This document shows, in pieces, positions 54,850 through 64,000 of a stretch of 64,000 nt of DNA. The position numbers were made by a program, and so were the translations under genes. Below the pieces are notes generated by a model. That model was given only the letters and a program-made list of their open reading frames with translations, was not told the DNA's origin and did not search any database. This DNA is from Phyllostachys edulis. Its lineage: Eukaryota; Streptophyta; Magnoliopsida; Poales; Poaceae. The number at the start of each line of letters is the position of its first letter. Position 1 is the first letter of the stretch. Location of the stretch: NCBI GenBank assembly GCA_036346405.1, contig CM070566.1:10202355-10266354 (forward strand), given 5' to 3'.

Positions 54850-57800
54850 TTCGGCGGACTTCAACCGCCTCTTAATATGCCTAGATGACTTCATGTTGTC
54901 CTTAGAACTGTTCACCTTGATAATTACGATCGATTATCACGCAGTTCATCGGGATAGCGGTATTGGTTTTCAACTACCGGCAAATCCATAAGGAGTTCAC
55001 GAAGCCACTCGGCCTCAACGATGGCGGTATCTAATCTTGTGAGTTACGCTTCCATTGTTGACCTCGTTAAGATGAGTGCCTTGCAAGACTTCGAGAAGCG
55101 GCACCACCTCCAAATGTGAACACATATCCACTTGTGGCTTTTATCTCATCGACATCGGAGATCCGGTTTGAATCACTATAGCCCTCCGGTACCTTTGGGT
55201 ACCCGGCATAGTGAATGCCATAGCTCACGATTGCCTTTAGATAGCGCATTACTCTCTCAAGAAACACGCCAATGATCATCTCCGGTTTGAAACAAAGCGG
55301 AAGCAGCTTGCTCACGACAAGCGAGATGTCGGGCCTCGTAGCACTAGCTAAATACATCAATGAGCCAATGATGCAGGAGTATCTCAATTGATCCCTTGTT
55401 ATTCTTGGTTTTCCTCAACAACACACTAGGATCATAAGGAGTAGAAGCGGGCTTGCAATCACTATAACCAAAGCGACTCAAGACCTTCTCCACATAGTGG
55501 GATTGCACAGTGTAACCCCACCATCACCTCCTCTCGGTAGCTTAATGTTAAGAATCACATCAGCCACTCCCAAATCTTTCATCTCAAAGCTCTTGGGCGA
55601 AAAGTCCTTGACCTCCTCAATAATATTGAGGTTTGTCCCAAAAATCGATATGTCATCAACATACAAACATAAGATCACTCCTTCTCCTCCACCATAGCGA
55701 TAGTACACACATCGTCGGCTTCATTCACAACAAAGCTAGCAGATGTCAAAGTTCTGTCGAACTTCTCATGCCATTGCTTAGGTGCTTGCTTTAGGCCATA
55801 CAAAGACTTTAACAACTTACACACCTTTCCATCTTGACCTTCTACCACAAACCCATCTGGTGATCCATATAAATCTCCTCCTCCAACTCTCCATTTAGGA
55901 AAGCTGTCTTAGCGTCCATTTGATGAGCGAGAAGACCATGAGAAGCGACAGGGGCAAGTAGTACTCGAATTGTGGTCAATCAGACATGGTGAATAAGTAT
56001 CAAAAAGTCCTCGCCTTCTTTACAGGTATAACCCTTGGCACAAGCCTTGCCTTGTACTTTTCAATTGTACCATCGGGCCTAAGCTTTTTCTTGAAAACCC
56101 ATTTACATCCTCTGAGGTTTACACCCATAAGGGCGATCAACGACCTCCCAAGTTCCATTAGACATAACGAGAGTCCATCTCCTCCGTCTTGCTTCCTTCC
56201 AATAGTCGGCGTCGGAGAAGAATATGCCTCTTCAATGGTTCTTGGAGTGTCATCCACGAGTATACAATGAAATCATCACCAAAAGACTTTGCAGTCCTTT
56301 GTCTCTTACTCTTTCGAGTAACTTCATTATTATCCTCCTCGGGATTTTCCAGACGTTTGCTCAACATGTTTTATCGGCGAGAAAAGAATCAAGGAAATTA
56401 TAGGTTCTTGACTAGATGAGCTAGGTACAACACTATTCATAGGAAATTCATTCTCAAAAATGTAGCATCTCTGGATTCTATGATTATACCAACACGCATG
56501 TCGGTACTCCAGTTTTATAATTAAGAACCTATAACCCATTTGTGCATAGCATAACCAAGGAATACACAATCTCGGTTTTTGGTCCAAGTTTGCGCTTCTT
56601 GATAATTAGTGCGTTAACTTTGGCCAAACATCCCAGTGCATAATATGAGAAAGTCGACTTCTTCTTTTCCCATTCCTCGAATGGTGTTACTTCTTTGCTC
56701 TTTGTAGGAACTCTATTGAGGACATGACCGCGGTCAATATAGCCTCACCCCACCATTCCTTAGAAAGTCCCTTGATGTCTAACATGGCGTTAACCAAATC
56801 GGTTAGAGTGCGATTCTTTCTTTCGGCAACCCCGTTTGATTCGGGAGAATAAGGGGCGTCCTCTCATGAATAATTCCATATTCCTCATGAGAATAAAGTA
56901 AACTCATTTGAAAAATACTCTCCCCGCGTCGAGACCTTACAGCTTGATTTTCCTCTCAAGTTGGTTTTCTACCTCGGCTTTATAGATCTTAAAGTAATCA
57001 ACGCTTCATCTTTTGTTTTTAATAAGTACCGTAGCAAAATCTAGTGCAATCATCTATAAGCGTCATGAAATATTTCTTTCCACCTTTAGTCGACCGCCAT
57101 TCATCTCGCACAAATCGGAATGAATGAGTTCTGATGCCAAATTCCTCGCCTCTTTTCTTTGCCTTGTGAGGCTTGCGAGGTTGTTTCGATTGAACACCGC
57201 ATGGCACTTAGAACCTTTGACCAAAGTGAATTTAGGGATTAAACTCATATTAGCTAAGCGCGTCATACACCCAAAATTAACATGACAAAATCGTGAATGC
57301 CAAATATTAGACTCATCATCATCGTTACACACATGGTTCACAACTTTATTACGAGGAATCCATCAAAAGCGGAACAAACCTCCGTTCTCATAGCCTTTAC
57401 CAACAAATGTTCCATACTTAGACCCGACACATTTATTGGACTCAAATGCAAGCCTAAAACCATCTCTACAGTGAGAGATCGGCAATTCTTCTTTATGGAG
57501 GGACATCTTTGCCGTTCTTGGTACCACGGTCTTTCGAAGTAAACTTGGATCGGCCGTACCAACACCATGAGCAGTTGCATGCGATCAGTTCCCCATCAAC
57601 AAGGAGCAACCTCGTAGGCACGATAAGATGAAAACAAGGAAATATCGGCACAAACATGAATATTAGCACCGGTGTCAATCCACCACTCGGTGATTGACAA
57701 GCGAAAAAAAGCTGTAGGTAAATAATTACCGTACCCGATGTTCCTCGGCGTCACTAATAACCATGTTGGCGGACTATTACGCTTATCCTTGCGATTTGGA

Positions 57801-58500
57801 CAATCCTTAGCCCAATGGCGAGAATCACCGCACAAAGCGACTACCCTTTCCTTTGCCTTTCTTCTTAAACTCGATGTAGCCTTGGGCTTGACAAAAGCTT
57901 ATTTTTCTTCTTGTTGTGGAAAGCACGAGGATTCTTCTTACGCACCAAATTGGCACTAGAACCTCCTCGTGACAACTTTCTTGCCACGAGTATCTTTTGC
58001 TCTCGCCTTCTCTTCAACACCAAGAGTGCCAATGAGATCGATAACTTGAACTCTGCCTCTTGTGCTTTAGAAGGTAGCAAAATCCGACCAGAAAGCGGTA
58101 ACTTGGCGATATACCGCTTGACCACAAACTTGTCCCGTAACTTCGCACTTATTGTTCTCAAGCTCCTTTGCGATTGCACGAATCTCATGAGCTTGCTCTA
58201 CTGAAGCGGTCATCGACCATCTTGTAGTCATAAAGCTGCTCCATGACATCTGACTCACTACCGACATCGAAACTCGAACTTGGCCTCAAGTGCATTCCAC
58301 ATCTCTATGCACAGCAGGCAAATGCATGTACACATCCACAATGTTGTCGCCCGATATGTTAACAAGTGCACCTCGAAACAAGTTATCATTGCATTGAACT
58401 TGCGTTCATCCTCATCGAGCAGAGGCTCGGCGGGCTTGCCTTGTGCAACATGAAAACATTCCATGGCGGTAAACCCACGAGATCGGCGTGCCGCCATCTC
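54850..58500 (-). pseudogene. Copia gag-pol polyprotein, heavily frameshifted
   Basis: Minus-strand order: gag start (FNAMITCFEVHLLTYRATTLW and AKFEF at 58490-58265); CCHC knuckle remnant CGDSRHWAKDC at about 57832-57800; aspartic protease WWIDTGANIHVC with the catalytic Asp at about 57676; pre-integrase IWHSRFCHVNFG at about 57304; integrase LIDDCTRFCYGTY near 57050-57020; reverse transcriptase CKWVFKKKL at about 56107 and the catalytic YVDD at about 55663-55652; RNase H region IGSLMYLASATRPDISL at about 55380-55320. The pieces are in different frames. Around the protease and reverse transcriptase the conserved residues are intact, so divergence looks recent or partly artefactual. Confidence 0.9.
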
Positions 58501-58584
58501 TTAAAATTTGAACCATTAAGCGGAGGTGTGGCTTAGCGGCAGCGGCAAAGCCAACTACGAAAAAGACCTATCAAGTTTTTGGAT

Positions 58585-58928
58585 TGTTGGAAATCTAGTC
58601 AATTTTAGGTATATTTTAATCCGAAATTCGATTATATAAAACATAATGAAACATGCATGAGAAATCTATCAGCGATGTATTCATATTAAGCTAACGAACA
58701 AGCTAACGAAACATCTATTAACATATTCATAGCGCCTGAAAAAATACACGAAAAGGTTTCAATTTATACCCTCGGGCGGGGCGATGCGAAGACACGGGCG
58801 CCGTTACCATCGGTCGACATGATGGCCTATTCGATGTAGTCGTCGGCGTGAAGCGGGGCGAAGCTTGATGCGAGGAAGATGTTCGCGGTGCGATCCGTGA
58901 CAGTTCACCACCAGAAGTAAGCGTCGCA
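58585..58928 (-). repeat. Copia 5' LTR, truncated
   Basis: Matches 53149-53493 of the 3' LTR, then stops abruptly at GCGTCGCA. About 690 bases including the promoter part are missing. The sequence next to it on the gag side does not show a clear tRNA-Met primer site. Confidence 0.88.
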
Positions 58929-58966
58929 ACACTTGCCCAGGTAACAGGGACGCTGGCTCCGCCCCT

Positions 58967-60291
58967 GAACAGGGGCTACTCGGCAAACACATGTTTGACC
59001 CTCTCTTCCAATTTGCAATACAGAGACAACGGCTCAGGTCATAAACAAAAGAGAGGATAAGGTTACATCGCAGGAGAGGGTCAAAACACACGAAACAAAA
59101 CCATTTGGCAAACCACCGAGATGTCGACAAAGAACCGGCTCGTCAGCCGGCCAATAATTGCTTGATCTCTTTTTTTTATCTGTAAAGCCACGTTGTAGTG
59201 TCAAACACAGTTTTTAGCTGAAATACGCTGAACCTTTTCTTCGACGGAAAATATGTTGGTGGGGCTTACTGGTCATTGAACTGAACTTGAATATTTATGA
59301 AAGTTCAATCGCAAAAAAAAAAGATGCTTTAGGAGTTGTGATGCACACGTGGCATAACCCGGAAGAAAGATGGGGGACCCCGAGGTGCGGCAGCGGCCAG
59401 CAGCTCCAGCACCAGCGGCGTAGGCGGACATGGATCTCCCTCCGCTCCTCCCATCTCCCTTGCTCCTTCAGCCCCCCACTCCAGCTTCCCCATTTCTGGC
59501 TCCCAGTAGGAAGGCTTCCTCTCCACTTCCACGCCTCGATAGCTCCGTGAAGACCCGACGAACCTGAGTCCCCCTAACTCCAAACCAGGGGATCTGCTCC
59601 TCACCTTCGCTTTGGATCACTTCTCCTCCTTGGTATGCGGTCTCATTTCTCCGTCCTCGCCTCTCTACTCCCCTTGCCTCGTTTGGATAGCAGTACAACT
59701 TGCTTCTTCTCCATTTAATCTATCTAGTATTGTCAGTTTAATTAGCTTTTGGCTCTGTTCCTTGAGTGAAACCCCTGTCGTCCGTCAATCTTCTGATCAT
59801 GTGTTCTTCCTGGTAGTAGTGAACTCCTCCATAGCCCACCCCCCTCATTTCTCTGGGTGGAATCCGCCGCGGAGGCCTCGTGGTCGGTTTCCACAGCTCG
59901 CTTATGCTTGTAGAACGTACGGTCAGCCGCATTCAAATTCGATCTGCGGCTTCCTCCTCACCCCTTGATCCCTCTCCTCGCCTCCCTCTCGTCCCTCTGT
60001 GTTGCGGGCCCGGCAAAGCCCGCCTCAACCCTTGGCCAGTGCGCTAGAGGCTTCGCTGAATCCATAGCCTTGCCCAGCGAGGTGACGAAGATTCCCACCG
60101 CTGAACGGATTGACTCATGTGATCCCCTGCCTCTTGCAAACGTCAACCCCTCGTTAACTCCTCTCCCGTCGGTGCCTCGGTGCCAGCTTTTAAACCATGC
60201 CTGGACCCAGCCCTCGTAGACGTCCCTTGTGCCTCCTCGTTGGCTCTCCCGGGATTCTTCCCACCCCGCCTGGCACGGTTCAATGGACTAC
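58967..60291 (+). other. Duplicate of 2316-3638, gene-like CT-rich stretch
   Basis: Almost identical to copy 1. Differences seen by eye between 59300 and 60280 are few: TTCAATCG versus TTCCCTCG near 59306, and changes in the length of C runs near 59438, 59470, 59960 and 60250. No protein was recognised. It ends at the same MITE. Confidence 0.5.
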
Positions 60292-60633
60292 GGGCTTGTT
60301 TGAATTGAGACCTGGTTTCATGCCTAAAAAAAATAGTGTCTAGAAAGTAGATGATTTTGGTCTGGCTAGGTAAACATGAAGATGAGTTGTTTGGTTGGAG
60401 CCTGTGCCTGAAAATAGTGAATGAAAAATAGACCGACGGATCGAAGATTCAACGGTGTGGATGGAGACATGGAGTTGCACTGGCGGCATGGAGCTCAAGC
60501 GCTCATTTTCGATGGTGGAGGCATTACGGCTTTGGCAGAAGCATCGCTTCAGAAGTGAAGCAAACAACGTTGAGGTGGACTCAGTGCTATCGGCGCCGAG
60601 CAAACTCATCCGGGTAATGAAGCAAACAAGCCC
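60292..60633. mobile_element. MITE with GGGCTTGTTTG termini, copy 2
   Basis: Same element and same TAC flanks (60289-60291 and 60634-60636) as 3639-3982, so it was present before the duplication. The interior differs from copy 1 at many CAG/CTG-type positions. Confidence 0.8.
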
Positions 60634-60927
60634 TACATCCCCTCTTATCCCTCATGTCGGCTGATCGAGAACTAGGAGCTCAGGCCCACATGACTGTGCC
60701 CGTCTCGAGAATCCCTCCTGTTAAGCTTCTCTCGTATGCCACCTCCCTCCGCTCCTCTTACCCTCTCTTTTGTTGTAGCCCTCTCCTCTCCCACTCCAAA
60801 ACATGTTTCTCTTTCCCCTCCTCCCCGCTCCCATCGATATCAATCGATCTTTGCTTTGATTTCGGCTCTTGACCATCATAAGCCGTCTATCGCAATCCCA
60901 TCCTTCTTTGGTGGTCTTTGGCGCTCG

Positions 60928-63900
60928 TGTCGGACCCCAAATTTGAAATTTGGAATCAGTTTCGATCACTCAGTTTCGACTGCTGAGTTTCGACCACTTA
61001 GTTGCAACCACTAAGTCTCGACCACTCAGTTTCGACTATTGAGGTTCGACCACTCAGTTGCGACTACTGAGTGTCGACCACTCAGTTTCGACTACCAAGT
61101 CTCGACCACTCATTTTCGACTACCGAGTCTCGACCACTCAGTTTCGACTACTAAGTTTCGACTACTCAGTTTCGTCTACTGAATCTATCGGATCCCAAAT
61201 TTGTAATTTGTAATCTCATTGTGTCAATCATGCTATTCTGTGGATCAGTAGATAGTACACACAGATACATTCTTGAATCATCACATACATCGCATACAAC
61301 CGCATAATATATTACATAATAGGTCGTGCGGCCGACTGTTTTACAAAAGGGCCACGAAGGCCACACTACTACATAGCTCAAAGTACATAATACAGGATAA
61401 GAGCGGAAGCAAAAGAAGTCATAGTGGACCATTTGCTTTACCCACGAAAGCGGCGGGGGTCGACCTAAGCTTCATCATCTTCTTCACCATCAAGTCCAAC
61501 CGCCAAGTAGTAGTCGTAGGGGTCTTGATCAAGTGGGCTGGAAGATTATATTGAACGAGCTTGAGTACACAACCATACTCTCGAGCCAACACCCAATGCA
61601 GTTTATTATAGATGAAAGGCTAGTCAAGGGAAGTTCAGAATCTTTTTATTTGCACAAAGCTAAGTTTGAATTAAATTAAGTAGTAGAAAATCCTGAGACT
61701 TAGCATTTTTAACAAAAAATTTTATAACTGAGTTTTTATTTGTAAAGTACTAGTGGAGATTCCATCTCCTATACCACTGAGTGGCTCTATCCACCCAATG
61801 CTCGGGCTATCCCGTATTTACCACTGGTCCTCGGCTAGGCCATTCCAATCCCTGGGGTCCCACCCCATCTTTCCTTTCCATCCACAAATCATTTTGTAAA
61901 AATGAAAGCTAGTTCAAGCGAGTTCTCGGCACCGCTCTTGACTGTGAGCACGGCTATCCAGATAGTTTTCTTACTCTGCGGAGTTCGTACACTTTGCCCA
62001 CAAGCGATAATCGTCTTGATATATACGCACGTTTCCTTAGACATGTGAATCAAGGGGAGATTACCACAAGGTCTTTACAATGCTCAACCTCAACGCAACC
62101 CCACCCGCTAAGGTTTCCACTGCCCGGAGCCACACTCGCAGGAGGCCCCCTCTTGCGCCATGTGGTTTTCTTGTGGCTTGTACCCATACCCACGCCACAC
62201 ACTCACCAGTGGCGAAGCCACGCTGAGGCGAACAAATTAGTTAGCCAGGTTGTATCCATTATAGACTTGTGGCTGTACTATTTTTACACGAGAGGTCATC
62301 ACAAGAACTCGGTCCTTTATTGACTTTAGGCGGTACATCCACATACCCAGCGGCGTGCATCACTAGCACCGGCACTCTTTTCGCCACCCAAGTCATCGGT
62401 TTTCGGAGTTTTCCTTTGTTTTCAAAATAACTTCTAGTCAATATACCGGCCAGGCTCCAACCTTGATTGCCCAAATCCAGTTTTCATGCTTTGAAATATT
62501 GTTGTCGGGCAATTTAATGCCCGCATGACTAGGTACCTAAGCAAGGCTAAGTATGACACTTAGATACAAACTTATTAACTAGTATGTAATCCATTAATTC
62601 TAGGGTGACAAATGATAGTGTCCAAGTTCAAGGATTGAAAGTTTGTACACAATTACTGTTAAGGCATTAACTACGAGCCAGACCAATATAGTTGTATAAA
62701 TCATAGCAATGCAACTTCATAATTTAAAACAATATAATTGCAAAAAGTAGGTGCAATATGATCAAAGTATTAACTCGCCTTGCTCAGGGTACTGCTGATC
62801 TTGTTCTAGATTGTAACATCCCAATTTTCTGAGCTTTAAAAATCCTTTGACTAGTTAGTAGGATAAAATTCACTATTTGATTTTATTTGAATTTAAATCA
62901 AAAGCTTAACATGGACTTTGTACATCAAAACAATTTAATATGATTAAAGTCAACACCAACAATGGTCAAAACTATCTTATTTGGGTTCTTTGGGCTTGGA
63001 CATATTTTCCAGATTTTTCTGGAATTTTTCCAAGTTCTTTTGCTAATTTCTTTTTCTTTTTTGAATTTCTGGTATTTTATTAAAAAGAAAAAAGTATTTA
63101 AAATCTCAGATATGGCATTGGGCCAAATCTTCCTCGGCCCAATCCACCCCTTTTCCCGTGCGCGGCCCAGCCGGCCCACCCTTCCCCGCCGTCGGATCGA
63201 TGTTGGACGTCTGGATCGACTCACCCGCGTGCGCGCCTTTGTCTCCGCCCGCTGACAAGTGGGGCCTCTCGCTGAGTCGTCGTCTCCGCGGCGTCTTCGT
63301 CTCCACGTGAACGCCGTGTCCGAGTCCGCCATTGCCAGCTCCGAGCTCGTTACGACAACGGAGACTTTCCAACTAAAGTGCTTTAGAAACCGTGCCTAAT
63401 CTTATCTCTATCTCTCCCGTAATCGTTTCTGTTGAAATCTTATCTCAATTTTCTTCTTATCTCCAAGAATCCCAGAGATTTCTCTCGTGTTCATCTCGGA
63501 TACGAATCGGGGATTCCTTATCTAGACTCGCTCGGACCCAATAAATAGGACTCCTGGGTTCGTGATCACGCCCACAATCCAAAGCCGCCACCCATTGAGC
63601 TCCAATCGCCTAAGCGCCGCAATTTGAAGAATTAGGGTTTGGTAGAAACTTGATTTCTTTAAATTGCGCCGCCGCCTTTGAAGACCAGCCTCTGTGGACC
63701 ACGCCATTGTGATCAGCATAGCGGGGGCTACGTCCAGCGACCATCCGCGCCGTCAGGACTTCACCGGAGTTGCCATCCGACAACAGCCGAGTCTCTCCGC
63801 CGCTTGGAGCTCGCCGCCGGCCGCCTCAGTCGTCCCCGACCACCCGGAGTTGGTCCAGAAGGTGCGCAATAGCAAGGGCTACGCGCCGGTACCAACCATT

Positions 63901-64000
63901 GCCGGAGTAGCGCCGCCGTCGCCATCGATCGGCGTGGCGCGGCGTCAACATCCATCTCGGCACTTTCGTCTTGCGGCGTGTCGCCGATGTATCGCGTCGC
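60928..64000 (-). mobile_element. Solo LTR A, copy 2, split by LTR B and cut by the window end
   Basis: Starts TGTCGGACCCCAAATTTG and carries the same CGACCACTCAG array at 60957-61190 and the conserved core GTACACTTTGCCCACAAG at about 61987. LTR B interrupts it at 62812 after TAGAT-like sequence, exactly as in copy 1. The part after LTR B lies outside the window. Confidence 0.8.
62812..64000 (+). mobile_element. Solo LTR B, copy 2, 5' part
   Basis: Starts TGTAACATCCCAATTTTCTG and includes the TATA-type AATAAATAGG at about 63540 and the GC-rich leader. It corresponds to 6184-7366. Position and orientation inside LTR A are the same as in copy 1. Confidence 0.85.

Larger units (their letters stand above)
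53149..58928 (-). mobile_element. Ty1/copia retrotransposon, minus strand, 5' LTR truncated
   Basis: The 3' LTR is complete (53149-54184) and the 5' LTR keeps only its last 344 bases (58585-58928). Between them, on the minus strand, lie gag, protease, integrase, reverse transcriptase and RNase H remnants in that order, which is the copia order. The element is disabled by many frameshifts. The target duplication cannot be seen because the 5' LTR is cut. Confidence 0.93.
53022..58966. mobile_element. Copy-2-specific insertion: probable small hAT element hosting a copia element
   Basis: Copy 1 at 2311-2320 (AAAGAACAGG) shows the empty site. In copy 2 the insertion begins GAGGGCATGGCGAACC (53022) and ends GGCTCCGCCCCTG (58955-58966), whose inverse AGGGGCGGAGCCAGCG is a terminus commonly seen in plant hAT-type elements. 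The segments outside the copia element are 53022-53148 and 58929-58966. Inverted ends match only partly and an 8-base duplication cannot be shown, so the hAT assignment is inference. Confidence 0.55.
50734..64000 (+). repeat. Large direct duplication, copy 2
   Basis: This is the second copy of the block at 1-7366. It is interrupted by an insertion at 53022-58966 and runs off the window end, where 64000 corresponds to about 7366. Without the insertion it is about 7.3 kb. Because it contains both solo LTR A and LTR B in their nested arrangement, the duplication happened after both insertions. It starts about 460 bases after a 100-N gap, so a scaffolding or haplotype artefact cannot be excluded. 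Confidence 0.93.

Noticed and set aside
1..64000. tRNA, rRNA or other structured RNA genes
   Set aside because: No cloverleaf with intact A and B boxes or rRNA stretch was recognised on either strand by eye; a covariance search was not possible.
1..64000. A new multi-gene functional system
   Set aside because: All recognisable coding content is transposon-derived or consists of broken pieces of known host genes; no set of intact neighbouring genes exists.

Overview
This is nuclear DNA from a grass (Poaceae), most likely rice or a close relative; that attribution is inference. It rests on spliced plant genes with GT-AG introns, plant retroelement families, and gene fragments (alkaline/neutral invertase, LIFEGUARD/BI-1-like protein, FANCM helicase) of grass type. 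There is no prokaryotic-style gene layout. Almost nothing is an intact gene: the window is a nested stack of transposable elements carrying broken pieces of host genes.

Layout. 1-7366 is copy 1 of a large direct duplication, repeated at about 50734-64000. 4291-11435 is a solo LTR (A, minus) split by a second solo LTR (B, 6184-9379, plus). 11436-21004 is a decayed LINE (LINE1), split by solo LTR C (15631-19588). At 21005-21007 a TTA target duplication starts a terminal-inverted-repeat DNA transposon (P1). Its left end is cut by a full-length LINE (LINE2, 21046-31097), itself cut by solo LTR D (23509-26594). P1 resumes at 31098 and carries exons of an alkaline/neutral invertase gene (minus strand), split by solo LTR E (32199-36640). 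A related element (P2, about 38194-40254) follows and carries exons of a LIFEGUARD/BI-1-like gene (plus strand). From about 42100 to 45652 lies a hAT transposase pseudogene split by a Mutator-like element (43374-44838). 46207-48823 holds the first six exons of a FANCM helicase gene, disabled and cut short. 48824-50172 holds a possible copia LTR end and unassigned sequence, then a 100-N assembly gap. The second duplication copy follows, with a copia retrotransposon (53149-58928, minus) nested in what looks like a small hAT element.

The order of insertion can be read from target-site duplications: LTR B is younger than A; C is younger than LINE1; D is younger than LINE2, which is younger than P1; E is younger than P1. 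Since A and B are present in both copies of the duplication, the duplication is younger than both, and the copia insertion in copy 2 is younger still.

Most points that deserve a second look concern genome structure: five very long solo LTRs of one family with almost no internal retroelement sequence; adjacent gene-capturing transposons with head-to-head invertase and LIFEGUARD fragments; element-specific short words repeated at both ends of individual LTRs; and a striking pattern in which the two duplication copies differ at CTG/CAG-type sites in transposon DNA but are nearly identical in a gene-like stretch. The last may be a sequencing artefact in methylated DNA and, if so, affects every disabled reading frame described here. 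No new multi-gene functional system was found.
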